DNA from: Cucumis sativus
Taxonomy: Eukaryota; Streptophyta; Magnoliopsida; Cucurbitales; Cucurbitaceae
Length of the DNA stretch: 64,000 nt
Reading direction: 5' to 3'
NCBI RefSeq assembly: GCF_000004075.3
Contig: NC_026659.2
Span: 1,922,001-1,986,000, forward strand
In this document: piece by piece, positions 25,500 through 37,225 of the stretch
Numbering within the stretch: the first letter of the stretch is position 1
Layout: every line of letters begins with the position of its first letter
Notes under the pieces: model-generated
Databases searched by the model: none
The model's input: only the letters and a program-made list of their open reading frames with translations
What the model was told of the DNA's origin: nothing
Program-made: the position numbers and the translations under genes

Positions 25500-27344
25500 T
25501 CAATCTGCGAATGAAGACTGCTTCCATCCACCATAAGTTTCTTCCACTTGAAAATTTCTTTCAGTCCTTTCCTGCGGCAAAAGAGTCAGAATTGTTAATT
25601 ACGTTGCAAACGAACACGAGATACACTTACAGACAAATCAAAACGTAAGTTCATCTGATAATTCTGCAACATTGAAAGAAGTAAAGAAGAAGAGCGACCT
25701 CAGGAGAAAATTTAAGGCGAATTTTGATCTCTCCACGGTATTCTTCATCCTTAACCACGTTGTATGCTGTTTCTGGGAGGCTTCCTTCAAGGTATACAGG
25801 TTCCAGTGGAATTCTGCAAACAATAAACAAAGCATATGAAGAGGCTTGTGTTTCCATCATCAAACAGTCATCGATGAGCAAAATATACCACATAATATAA
25901 GAGAGAGTTTAGAATGACCGTGCTGAGAAAATCAGACAAGATCATCGTTCATCCACCAAACTTAAAATTCCTAACTTAAGAAAACTATACCCCAGTTATG
26001 ATTCTTGAAATAGTGCATGCTTGATTAAACTCTCGATTGGTTACAGGACCAATAAGGAAGCAGTTTACTTACTTTACTTGACCAACAAAGTCATCTTGCG
26101 TGCCAGTATCGCTGTCCGATATCTTCAGGATAAGTTCTTCTGCACCCTCAGATATGGTGAATAAAAAAGTCTCATTCCATTCAGGGTCAGATCCCTTTCC
26201 TGTATGCAATCAAGAAACATCCTTTGTGAGGGTAAAAAACACTTAAAAGTTTAAAAACTTGGAGACAATGGGGATTTTGCAGATTATATAGAAGATAAAC
26301 TAACCTGATGCGACGCTGCTTTTCTGCTCCTGTGAGCGGCAAGTAAGAGTAACATAGGGATCCATGTTACCTGCTCAAATCCAAGAAGACATTGTAAATA
26401 CAAATAACTACCTTAAAATTAAAGGATGGGGAATACCGTTTTAATACAAGACCACCTCTAAATTTAACAAAAATATATATCAACTATGATCTGCGACATC
26501 ATGAATGTATACACTACACAAGATCTAAAGGATAGGGAATAATGCAAATACAATTCATGACTTTCAAATATATAGCATATGCATAGCACCCCCACCTTTG
26601 AAAATTTTAATTTATTTCAAAGAAAAAAAAGAAAAAGAACTCACTAAAAATGATTTCTTTAGTACAACAAATTTGAGGTGAAGATTTGTAATTCCAATTT
26701 AAAAAAAAGTAGATGCTTCAACAACCAAGTTATTTTGATGTGGCAGTAACTTAAAAGACATTTCAACGTCTTTTCAATCTGATCGCCTAATGAATTTCCC
26801 ACAACTCACAATTTGTTCATAGATTCTAGAAACAGGGTAAAAAGGAGAAAAGAAAGATACTTTTGGTAAATAAAACATCAGAAAGATCTGCCAGCAATGT
26901 CCTTTTTTTTTTTTTAACAGAAAACCAGAAGAATCAGATCAGTCCAGGATCCAAATAAGCAAAGAATATCCACCACAACATTAAGTACTACACAAGAAAC
27001 TAGTACCCAATAAGAATTCCCATAAAACGACTCTGTTTTCTCACTATTTACAAACTTAACCCTCAAAATACATTTCCTCAAAGACTTGATCACGTGCAGA
27101 TCAAATAGATTCAGGACAGCAAAAGTTCAATATCAAACACAAAGGCGACCCAACACACCTTTTGGTCTATGAATCTCATTTCAACCATCACTTTCTAAAA
27201 TATCAACCAACACATAAAAGATCGCAAAATAGAGGGAAATTGGAAAGGATGGATCTCGATCGGGAGCGGGAACTTACAGAGGTAATCTGTGTTTTCAAGG
27301 CCCTTGGCGGAAACAAGAAGAACTTCAAGAGTTCCGGCGGGCAT
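25500..27344 (-). CDS. Small C2-domain protein, At1g63220 type (elicitor-responsive protein-like)
   Basis: Five exons on the minus strand: 27344-27278, 26370-26305, 26199-26073, 25813-25699 and 25571-25500. They join in frame to 148 aa, the usual size for single-C2 plant proteins. It starts MPAGTLEVLLVSAKGLENTD and has MDPYVTL, then DPEWNETFLF, the classic first half of a C2 domain. It continues with DSDTGTQDDFVG and IPLEPVYLEG, and ends EETYGGWKQS. The acidic loop residues Asp (in MDPY) and DSDTGTQDD could bind calcium. C2 domains attach to membrane phospholipids, often in response to calcium. Two introns fall inside codons (phases 1 and 2), but all junctions keep the frame. From memory it is very close to Arabidopsis At1g63220 and more distantly related to phloem PP16 proteins. 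Confidence 0.9.
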
Positions 27345-27456
27345 TTTTGCAGATTTGAAGAAAAAGACGGGAATTTGTGTCCCAACAGCCTTGGATCTCG
27401 ATCCTTTCAGATGATGAATTGGGATTTGTAATAGAAGTATTTGTTGAAATGTATAT

Positions 27457-27466
27457 ATTTATATAG
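27457..27466 (-). promoter_or_regulatory. TATA box of the small C2 gene
   Basis: On the minus strand the sequence reads TATATAAATA, about 113 bp upstream of the ATG at 27344. Position and sequence fit a plant TATA box. Confidence 0.55.
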
Positions 27467-29209
27467 TGAGAGAAAGAGAGTGGGAGCGTGGAAAGGATCC
27501 GGCGAGATGAACCGGGCCGGACAATGCTCCGTCATAAAAGCCGAGAAATTAGACACGGTCGTGTGGTGTCACCTCTTCATCATATGCTTTCTCTCCTCCA
27601 ATCTCCTTTCTTTTCTTTTTCTTACAAAATTATAATTAACAAAAGTTTTAACATAAAATAAATTTACTTTATCTCACCAACTATTCAAATTCTCGTACAT
27701 AAAACAATAATAAATATAATTTCGTACAAAAATTAAAAATCTCTCGTTTCTTTCTTTTTCAATTATATAATATTGTTAGTTCTTCAATTTTTTATCCAAT
27801 TTATTTACTCAGTTTAATCATTATGTCAAATATTTAGATTCAATGTAAACCTAATTTAACCATAAGTTTAGTTTGATATTCATTTGAAAAAAGAAAAAAA
27901 AATGAAATAGTTAACAAATGAAACTTAAATAAACAATATTATTTTTATAAAAAAAAATTTACCAAAGAGAGGAACATTTTTTAGTTAGAGATTGAATGAA
28001 GGTAGAATTTATGGTAAGAGACCATATATTATTTGCAACAATATAAATGTGACGTTTCATTTCTCTTATATCTTAACTTTTAATTTTTAGCATATTAATA
28101 TTGTTATTATTTTGGTTTTGGTTTTATAATAATGTATATACAAGTTTATTCATTCGATTATAAACACCTTAATATCTCATTATATTCAAACAAACGTCTT
28201 TCTAAAATAAATATTTGACAAAATATTTACCCTTACTCAAAGAATAATTTGTCATTTTTTTCTACTTTTTAAAAAATCTCTATAACCTCTATATTTTTTA
28301 ATTAATTTATCGGTTCAAATCTTTCACCTTAGGTTGATTTGTGTATGAAGGTAGATTTAATATTATATTTAACGATTAATGTATTTTTTTAAAAAAATTA
28401 TTGTTAAGTTAAAAATGTTGATAAAAATACTTACAATATAGTAAAATTTCATATTGATCTATCAATGAAAATATCTATAAAGGATAAAATTTCAAAATTT
28501 GTAAATATATAGTTTAGTTCATTTTTCTATATTAAAAAATGTTTATTTTTAAAATTTATTTATTATGATTTTCTTTGGACGTTATTTAGAGATATTATAA
28601 ACATTCACATTATTGTTGTTTTTTCTTTTTGTTGAGATCGCTATTATGGTCATCAAATATTCATATACACAAATTCAAGAATATATGATTACCTAATATT
28701 TGGTCGATGGTCCATTATACCACACTATGCTCATGTTGAAAGCAGTATTCACCACTTTTATATTTATAATTCTTTATTTATTTGAAACAAATGTAAGAAT
28801 TTGAAACTATACTTTTTTTTAGTGAAATAAAGGAAACACATATTTAAACTACAAAACGCTTGATCATCAATACAACGCAATATCAACTGAGTTATGCTCG
28901 TTTTGTTTTAAACTCTAATTTTTTATCCATATATTTTGAAATATAATGCCATTCTTGTTGCTGTACAAAATTCTCCATTAACTTTTCTCAATTCTTGCCT
29001 CTCAATACAAATTAAAAGATGTAGTTTTTAGATTAATTAAGGCATCCGATGTAAGCATATGAAGTAATGCAATTCAATGATAGAGAAAGCAATGTTTCAT
29101 AATAATATCATAATTAAAAGTAGTAGATTATCACTTGCTAAAACTGTAAGGATTTTAATTTATCTATGTAGTCTATATAATTAAATATATGTTTCCAGAA
29201 TTTAGAAGT

Positions 29210-29452
29210 TCAATGATGAAGAGCGTCTGGACCATTCGGAACAAGATGTAGAGAGCCTCCGAACACGTTGGCATTGTTGTTGCCGCCGGTGCCACCACCC
29301 ACCTTCTTCATGTTAAATATCATTTCTTCAAAACGACGATAAAAAAAGTTCTTGTTCTGATCAGAAGTAGTGACTGCCGAGACGTGACCAACGATGATAA
29401 GTAGTCCAATGATGAAGACTGAAAGATGGAGGTTGAGATGATGAGCCGCCAT
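29210..29452 (-). CDS. CLE family signalling peptide precursor
   Basis: An intronless 80-aa precursor. The ATG at 29452 was chosen because the paralogue at 32893 starts at the same place; the extra upstream codons of the open frame begin with TTG. Residues 1-26 form a signal peptide (hydrophobic LSVFIIGLLIIVGHVSA). A short variable region with a Gly/Asn-rich stretch follows. The protein ends with the CLE box HLVPNGPDALHH, preceded by Leu. Val3, Pro4, Gly6, Pro7, Asp8, Leu10, His11 and His12 match the family. Position 1 is His rather than the usual Arg, and position 9 is Ala rather than Pro. The product is probably secreted and processed to a 12-13 residue ligand. The region upstream (29660-29760) is conserved in the paralogue. 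Confidence 0.85.
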   Translation of the reverse strand: MAAHHLNLHLSVFIIGLLIIVGHVSAVTTSDQNKNFFYRRFEEMIFNMKKVGGGTGGNNNANVFGGSLHLVPNGPDALHH

Positions 29453-30528
29453 GAATTCCAATGATAATCACAACAAAGGAGGAGAGATCTTGCGATATAC
29501 AGTGTTGTTTTCTAGAATAAATTTCTATTTTATTGGATTATTTTACTTGAGCTACAAACCTAACCTAAATATAAGCACTCTAATTACGTTAATATATAAT
29601 AGATTAATTTGGAGGAAGGAATGAGGATGAGTGAAAGAATAATATTGTAATTATAATGAGAGAATTTGCAAGTATTTAAAGGGACTAAGTGAGAAAATTA
29701 GCATAACGAAAACTAAAGTAAAATTCTCCTCTCATTAATTTTTGCATATATGAAATGAAACGCTAAATCTTCCCCTTATTTAATTTATTTCCATTCCTAA
29801 ACGTTTAAAAGACTTTACCAAAAAAATTTATTTATTTACTTACATTTATTTTTTAGTTAGATTAACTCTTCGCCTTCTCCATTTTTTAAAGTTTATTTAT
29901 TAAAATTCTATTTTGTTGAACTAAATAAATATTAAAGCAATAATTTAAATAGAAAAAAAAATGATGTTTAGAATCACATATATATTTTCCACTGTCTTTT
30001 AAGTTTCTTATTTCTTTTCTTTTGTTTTATTTTGGTTAATTTTCTTAAAGTATTTTAGTTTTATATAATATGTGGGTCTCGTACAGTTTTAAAATATAAC
30101 TTCAATAGGAAAGTTTATTAATATCAATTTTTAATTTGTAAAAGATTATTTTATCTTTATAAATATGACATGGAAAGAGGGGTGGATTTAATTACTAAGA
30201 AGCCAATAGCACATGCTTTTCATATTAAAAGTTTTTATATTTTAATATTAACTTTAAAGTGAATCTGTAGTTTTTTTTATATATAGTGTTGGTGCATATA
30301 ATTTTGGATTTGTTTACACAAATATTTATAAAATTTTCAAAACTGGGAAGAATTAAAATTAATTGTTATTACTTAAATATTACCAAATTAATTTAAATTA
30401 ATGAAAGCTTTGGATTAATTTTTTGTTTTTAGATAAGTAATTAATTATTTTTACTAGTTTACAATAACAATTCCATTTTAAAAGTATAAATTAACAACTA
30501 ATTATTTTATAGGTTTTGTTTTTCTTAT

Positions 30529-30613
30529 ATAGTTCACCTAGCAAACAATACATAGTTCACCTAGCAAACAATAAAATTTTATTAATATATATAGTTCACC
30601 TAGCAAACATTAA
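30529..30613. repeat. Three-copy short tandem repeat
   Basis: The unit ATAGTTCACCTAGCAAACA occurs at 30529, 30552 and 30591, with spacings of 23 and 39 bp. It lies about 330 bp upstream of the broken plus-strand CLE copy and was not noticed at the equivalent place in unit 2. Confidence 0.85.
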
Positions 30614-30934
30614 AATTTTATTAGAACGAAACATTCAAACTTATTACATTTTGATTAAAAATGTAGGTCTTTATATGGCATTGAGTGAAATACAACATCA
30701 ATTATTTGTATTATTAATACATAAAAGAGAGAGTTTACATCACACACACATATATATATTTCTCTTGCTTTTGTTTACTTATATAATTTTGGTGAAATGA
30801 ATTTGGTAATATGCTTTGCACTTAGCTGATCATTTTAAATACTGGAAAATTCTCATTCTATAACCCCTATTCATTACCCATTTCCTTCCTCCAAATTCCA
30901 AATCTTTCTTCTTTGTTGTGAGATCATCACCGGA

Positions 30935-31161
30935 ATGGCGGAATCCATGGCGACTCTTCGCCTTAATTAACAGCATTCGTCTTTCCATCTTCAATCGGTC
31001 TTCTTATCGCCATTAGCCACATCTCTACAACCACGACCTCTGATAATAAGAGCATTTTCTATCGCTTGGAGAAATAGTATTCAAGGAGAAGAAGTTCGAT
31101 AACGACAACGGAGGGACGTTCTCTACGTAACGTTCCAATGGATCCAAACCCTCTTCATAAT
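30935..31161 (+). pseudogene. Broken CLE peptide gene, unit 1
   Basis: The plus strand preserves a signal-peptide-like stretch, then TTTSDNKSIFYRLEK (paralogous to TTSDQNKSIFYRRF in the intact genes) and a terminal CLE-like box RNVPMDPNPLHN at 31126-31161. The frame is broken: the first ATG at 30935 reaches a stop after 11 codons, a single-base insertion lies before IGLL, and a TAG follows LEK. Box position 6 is Asp where Gly is expected. Its upstream flank (about 30810-30930) closely matches that of the second broken copy at about 34075-34200. Confidence 0.8.
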
Positions 31162-32408
31162 CAAACTCTCCTCTTCCGCCTATTGTTTGAAAACAAGTAA
31201 ATTAACTAATATTGTCTACTCTTTATTCTCTCTAACACATAAAAGATTAAGAATCTCTCTTTTCTTTCCTTTTCCAATCATACAATAGTAGTTGTTCAAT
31301 TTTGTATCGAATTTATTTTCTTGGAGCTACTTTGACCATATAACTTATAACTTTAGTTTTATGTTAATTAAAAACAAAAATTTATCAAAAAAGGAATATC
31401 TTTTAGTTAGAGATGGAATGAATGTAGAATTTATGGTAAGAGACCATATCTTATTTGCTACAATATAAATGTGACCTTCCATTTTTCTTATATCTTAACT
31501 TTCCATTTTTAGGATATTATTATTATTATTGTTTAGGTTTTGGTTTATACACAGTCCATTAAAAACAACTTAATATCTCATTATATTCAAATAAATTAGC
31601 TCGTTAATATCTCATTTGCACGTATATTTTTCGAATTACTAGTTTGAATCAGTATATTTGTGAATGAAGATGGATTTAATATTATTTCTAATAATTAATA
31701 TATATTTTTTAAAAAAGTATTATATAAACAATAAAACAGCTCAAAATACTTAAATATAGCAAAGTTTCATATTCTATAATAAAAAACTCTACCGAATTTC
31801 AAATTTTGTTATATTTTTTAAATAGCCCTTAGTTTATTTTTCTATATTAAAAATGGTCTCAACTATTATCATCCTCAAATATTTATATATATACATTGTG
31901 TATTTGAAATTGAATAATATATGATTGATGGAGAAATCAAAAGCTTGACCTAATATTGGTCGATGGTTCATTATACCACACTACGCTCATGTTGGAAAGC
32001 AATATTCACAACTTTTATATATACATTTTCTTAAAACGTACTTTTAAAAAAACCCACTTTTGTTACTATACTCTTGGTTTCGTCACATTTTAATTCTTGG
32101 TATTTTCTAATGTAATCTAAGCTCTTTATAATAACTTACTATTTCTTTGGAACAAGCGTAAAGATTTAAAACTATATTCTCTTTTAGTAAAATAAGGGAT
32201 ACTAAGACTTAAACTACAAAACCCTTAGTCATCTATACTACGTAATATTAATTGAGTTAATTTTTTGTCCATATTTTGAAATATAATACCTTCTTAATAT
32301 TGCACAAAATTCTCAATTAACTTTTCTCAATTCTTGCCTCTCAATACAAATTAAAAGATGTAGTTTTTAGATTAATTAAGGCATTGGATGTAAGCATCCA
32401 AAGTAATG

Positions 32409-32580
32409 CAATTCAATGATAGAGAAAGCAATGTTTCATAATAATATCATAATTAAAAGTAGAGAAAGCAATGTTTCATAATAATATCATAACTAAAAGT
32501 AGTAGATCATCCAAAGTAATGCAATTCAATGATAGAGAAAGCAATGTTTCATAATAATATCATAATTAAAAGTAGTAGAT
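32409..32580. repeat. Local three-copy repeat downstream of the second CLE gene
   Basis: AGAGAAAGCAATGTTTCATA followed by ATAATATCATAA(T/C)TAAAAG occurs three times, at about 32421, 32461 and 32533. Unit 1 has a single copy, near 29083. The expansion is therefore specific to unit 2. Confidence 0.85.
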
Positions 32581-32650
32581 TATCATTTGATAAAACTAGA
32601 AAGATATTAACCTATCTATGTAACTAAATATGATTCCAAAATTTAGAAGT

Positions 32651-32893
32651 TCAATTATGAAGAGGGTTTGGACTATTCGGAACAAGGTGTAGAGAACCTC
32701 CAAAAACGTTGGCATCGTTGTGGCCACCGCCGTCGCCACCGCTCACTTTCTTGTTAAACATCATTCCTCCAAAACGACGATAAAAAATGCTCTTGTTCTG
32801 ATCAGATGTAGTGACTGCTGAGACGTGACCAACAACGATAAGAAGTCCGATGATGAAGACAGAAAGATGGAGGTTGAGACGATGAGCGGCCAT
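32651..32893 (-). CDS. CLE family signalling peptide precursor with Ser at box position 6
   Basis: An intronless 80-aa precursor, a tandem paralogue of the gene at 29210. The signal peptide (LSVFIIGLLIVVGHVSA) and the start of the variable region (VTTSDQNKSIFYRRF) are nearly the same. It ends with HLVPNSPNPLHN. The box has the usual Pro9 and Asn12, which the neighbour lacks, but carries Ser in place of the nearly invariant Gly6. Gly6 is the residue changed in weak clv3 alleles, and its substitution in synthetic CLE peptides can reduce or antagonise signalling. The frame is intact and the promoter flank (about 33160-33250) is conserved with the paralogue, so the gene is probably expressed. Whether the peptide is active is open. 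Confidence 0.83.
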   Translation of the reverse strand: MAAHRLNLHLSVFIIGLLIVVGHVSAVTTSDQNKSIFYRRFGGMMFNKKVSGGDGGGHNDANVFGGSLHLVPNSPNPLHN

Positions 32894-34205
32894 GAATTCC
32901 GATGATGATCACAACAGAGGAGGAGAGATTTTGCAATATACAACGTTGCTTTCTTGAATAAATCTCTATTTGGTTGATTATTTTACTCAAACTACAACGC
33001 TAATTATAGGCAAAGAAAAATTCATTTAAAGGAAAAAGTATTATAAGAATAATATCTAAATAATATTTTCAAAAATATTCTAATTAGGTTAATGTATAAT
33101 TTAAGAGGAAGGGAGTGAAAATGAGTGATAGAATAATATATTGTAAATATAAGGAGAGAAATTTCAGGTATTTAAAGGGAAAAAGTGAGAAAATTAACAT
33201 AACGAACTAAACTAAAATTCTCCTCTCATTAATTTTTCCATATATGAAATGAAACCCTAAATTTTCCTCTTATTTAATTTATCTCCCTTCCTAAACGTTT
33301 TAAAGACTTTTAACAAAAAATGTATTTATTTATTTACAGTAGTCACAATTTTATTTTATTATATAGCTTATTTTTTTCATAACAATTATTTTTTAAATAT
33401 CTTTACTTTCAATTATTAATTTTCTTTCTAATTATTATTTAGGATGGTTAGACAATTCTATTTGTAACAGTTAGAAAAATAAATTAACTATACTACCTTG
33501 ATTGATTTACTGTACTAAATTTAAATTTTTTTTAGAAAATAAAGTTGATGAAGGTATTGAAAACGATAAGACCGATGATGAATGAATAAAAAATACAAAC
33601 TAAGAAAAGATGACAAAATAAAATGTTCTTCCTTCCTATATTCTTAGTACAAATAGATATTGTTAGAGATGTCAATTTGATGAGATAATTTTTTTTTAAA
33701 AGAAAACATTAACTTCATAAATCACATCCTATCAATTAAGAATATATATTTTTATAATTTCTATTGTCGTTTGTATTGACCTTTGGATATGTTTTCATTT
33801 TCACCATGTTTATGAATTTAATTGATCAAACCCAATAACTTTTCGATTTAATCAGTCGAGTGAGTTGATCGATCGAACACTCGACGACTAATGGAGATGT
33901 TCTAAAGAGTATATTTTATGTATCAACTTGAAACGTGGATCAAATGTAAAAGATTTTCAATATATATATTTTTGTTTTCTTATAATAATTTTGATGAAGG
34001 TATTGAAAACGGTGAAGATTTGGCATTCCATATATTGAATGATACAAAACTTAATGAGATAAGTAAATGAATTTAGTAATATGCTCTGCACTTATTTCAT
34101 CTTAAACACTTGAAAATTTTCACTCTATAACCCCTGTTCACTACCCATTTCCCTCCTCCAAATTCCAAATCTTTCTTCTTTGTTGTGAGATCATCACCGC
34201 AATCC

Positions 34206-34442
34206 ATGGTGATTGATCTTCTTCTCAACAGCATTCCTCTTTCCAACTTCATCGGTCTTCTTATCGTCATTAGCCACGTCTCTATAACAAAAACCTCTGA
34301 TAACAAGAGCATTTTTCATCGCTTGGAGATATAGTATTTAAGGAGAAGAAGTTCAATGGCGACAACTATGTTTTCGGAGGGACGTTCTGTACGTGACATT
34401 CCAATGGATCCAAACCCTCTTCATAATCCAATGAAACAATGG
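34206..34442 (+). pseudogene. Broken CLE peptide gene, unit 2
   Basis: It reads from an ATG at 34206 through a signal-peptide-like stretch (FIGLLIVISHVS) and KTSDNKSIFHRLEI to a TAG. Beyond that TAG the same frame continues to a CLE-like box RDIPMDPNPLHN (34392-34427), four more codons and a TAG. Between these points the sequence that matches the intact genes (GDNYVFGG) lies in another frame, so two compensating shifts flank it. Position 6 of the box is Asp, as in the other broken copy. This is probably a pseudogene that was already divergent before the block was duplicated. Confidence 0.8.
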
Positions 34443-34745
34443 TAGTTGTTCAATTTTGTATCGAATTTATTTACTTAATTGAATGATTATATCATATGTC
34501 TAGAGTCTGTGAAGCTACTTCACCCTATGTTTAGTTTGATGTTAATTTGAAAAAAAATATGAAATGGTTAAATAAACATTATTTTTAATTAAAAACAAAA
34601 ATTTATCAAAAAAGGAACATATTTTAGTTAGAGATGGAATGAATGTAGAATTTATGGTAAGAGGCCATATATTATTTGCAACAATATAAATGTGACGTTT
34701 CATTTCTCTTATATTTTAAATTTCCATTTTTAGGATATTATTATT
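34436..34745. repeat. Partial third copy of the CLE-block flank
   Basis: GTAGTTGTTCAATTTTGTAT and the following landmark TTTTAGTTAGAGATGGAATG match the left flanks of units 1 and 2. The similarity fades at about 34745, before any CLE gene. It marks the right edge of the duplicated region. Confidence 0.7.
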
Positions 34746-35037
34746 ATTATTAAGTTCTGTTTATATTATCAACAATAGATGATCTGCTTATATTATCAAC
34801 AATACATAATAATTTAGATTACATATTAGAGGTGTTTCTAGGGTTACAGAGTTTAAATAAACACACAATTCTCTAAACCTTAATTGTAATTAAAGTAAAT
34901 ATGACAAATACAAAATATCAAATATTATATTCAAGGCATTCAAACATGTAAGTTAAGAATATGGATAAATTAGTTTTTACTATACTGTAACCTATGTATC
35001 AACTTGAGTTTTTGAAGTTTATAAGTCAGTAATTTAT

Positions 35038-35332
35038 TTAATAACCTTGACAAGAGAGGAGGCCACCGCAGTCTCCAGTTTCAAAATGGCCGCGTCCAGA
35101 GGCATCGAAGTTGCAGTTGGTTCGAGCCCAAACACGAGCTCCGGCAGTGCCAGGTCTCACATCGAAATTCCAAGCCTGACCAGAACTAAGTTCTTTGCCG
35201 CTGCCCTCTGGGAGAGGCAGCATCCCAAACAGTAAATGGACATTTGTTGCGAACTTCAAAAGTTGCTGCATTGGTGTGAGAATAGAGAGTGAAAAGAGAA
35301 AGAAAGAACGGAAAGAAAATGGAGAGTCCCAT
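35038..35332 (-). pseudogene. Thaumatin-like (PR-5) pseudogene, exon 1 remnant
   Basis: It starts [10 protein letters not shown] with a signal peptide ending HTNA, then [17 protein letters not shown], the canonical start of a mature thaumatin-like protein. A frameshift follows inside the Gly-rich loop (after AASP). The other frame then carries [26 protein letters not shown] and a stop after SCQGY. Cys3 of the family (the CQTGDC position in the intact neighbours) is Phe here. The second half of exon 1 and all of exon 2 are missing. It is a dead copy of the genes at 39415 and 42524. Confidence 0.85.
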
Positions 35333-35389
35333 TGGGGTGTAACTTAAAACAAAAGGGTTTAAGTTATATGTTTGTATGGAGTGACCCAA

Positions 35390-37225
35390 TTAGTTGTGTG
35401 TTTTGTTAGAGAAGCAATGGGGTTTATATAGGAAAATTTAAGTAACAAAAATGCATGCATGGTAAAAACACAAATTTCTTCTTTTCACTCTTATTTACCT
35501 AAATACCTTTCTTGAAGAAAACTTAAAACCCTAATACACTTCAAAAGAAAAAAAAATTGAAAATCCAAAATTTTCCGTCTTTTCCCAAAAAAAACATGGA
35601 AATCCAAATTTGTTGTTGTGTGTTATAATTCAACTACATACAAAAGAAATGGAAAAAGTATTGTTTAAGAAGAAAAAATGAAAATGTGTGATTAGATAGT
35701 TGATCAATAAATGGAAATAATATGGTAGCTCGAAAATTTATTAATTGCATTAAATTATTTAGTTTGAGAGAGGGAGTTTGAGTTAGAGATTGACTTGGAA
35801 TAGTCATTTTCATGGGGGAGATGGTGCCCACTGCCCACTGCCCACTGCCCACGCCATTTGAAGTCTAACAAAATTAAAATTCTAAGTCAATTTTCTTTGT
35901 AGGAGACACTAGCCACTTATGATTTACTCGGATTATTTCTTTTTTTCTAACTTAACATATGAGAAATGGAAGAGATCAACTCTGCCCCTTTTTCTACTAT
36001 TCTTACTTCATGTACTCATTTTTCTATATTATTGAAGCGGAAATGAAGAGAGTGTTTGGAAGTGTGTCTACATAGTAGGGATGTCATGGTACCTGCTAAC
36101 TCAATTGTATCTCTTTTTTTTTAAAAAATTATAGATGATTGATTGTTTTTAGTTGTATTTTTTTCAAGGATTTTAGAGATGAGATCCTTTACAGGAAAAA
36201 AGTGTGTAAAGCCTTGGAGACAATAAAGCTTAGGGACAGACATTTTTTTTTCTTTTTAATTATTAGTAAACATAAGAGATGAATTATTTGAAAAAGGGAG
36301 AAAAAAAAAGTCATTATTTTTCAATTTACAAAATTAGAATAGTTTTTTTTTTTTTTTGTAAATAAAAAGAAATCTAGTTAATTTTAGGATTACGTAATTC
36401 ATGATTATTTATCTATTAGTGTTAGCTTCTTTTTTATGTTTAATAAATTTCTTTCACAATCTAATAAAAATATCGACTTACACGCAAATATCAAATTTGT
36501 AAAAATATAAAAATTTGATTAAAATCAAAATTTAATACGAAATGTTGTAGATTTAATTACTAACAACAAATCTAAACGAACATGAAAGTTAAAAAGATAA
36601 AATTTAAAGCAACAAACATGCTACCGAAATCAAACTTAAGAGAGCTAATTAAAAGTGTGTAATTCTACTTAGCTTTATCTATATGATCAAAATAGGTTGG
36701 TTATTGCAATCAATGTGAAAATTAATATCCAACAACAAAAAGGAGCTAGGAAAGAAAATGTATGCTGGCATCCACAAGAACTCATGTCCACATACTTTTT
36801 AAATTATCAAATAATAAGGAAAAAATTTTCAAAACAAAAAATTGGAACAAGAAAATGAGGTTTTTTCAAAAATAGTAAAAAAAAAGAAATACAAACTATA
36901 TTTACACTTTATAAAAAAAATAACTAAAAAGAAAACTATTACACTTGTATTTCCACATAAATGTAAGTTTTTTTTCTTTGTCTATTTAACTATTTTGTTG
37001 GTGGATTGAAGGATAGAAGTTTACTAACTGATTAATCATATTGAAAATATTGGTCAATTACTGATAGAAGTCTATTTTGTTATATTTATTATTTTTTTAA
37101 AATGTAGTTATACATTTAATTAATGAGTTAGGCTCGTGTTGAAAAGACTAATTTGATCCTTTATGGGTAAGTAAGTTATTTTCCTCTTAAATTTGAAGAT
37201 TAAAAGTACAAAGACCATTTTCAAA
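35390..37225. other. AT-rich intergenic DNA between two thaumatin-like remnants
   Basis: Contains a short tandem repeat CCCACTGCCCACTGCCCACT at about 35828-35850 and poly-T runs. No coding content was recognised. Confidence 0.6.

Larger units (their letters stand above)
27760..31270. repeat. Duplicated block, unit 1 (CLE region)
   Basis: This unit holds an AT-rich flank, an intact CLE gene on the minus strand (29210-29452) and a broken CLE on the plus strand (30935-31161). The same order recurs at 31275-34435. Landmark: TTTATGGTAAGAGACCATAT occurs near 28010, 31431 and (with one change) 34652. CLE positions repeat with an offset of 3441 bp (intact) and about 3270 bp (broken). Edges are approximate. 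Confidence 0.8.
31275..34435. repeat. Duplicated block, unit 2 (CLE region)
   Basis: Second copy of the block described at 27760-31270, with the same order: flank, intact CLE (minus, 32651-32893), broken CLE (plus, 34206-34427). It differs by small indels and by a local triplication at 32409-32580. The order and orientation match unit 1, so the duplication was direct and tandem. Confidence 0.8.

Noticed and set aside
29453-29461. Three extra N-terminal codons for the first CLE gene
   Set aside because: The codon at 29461 reads TTG, not ATG. The ATG at 29452 matches the start of the paralogue at 32893.
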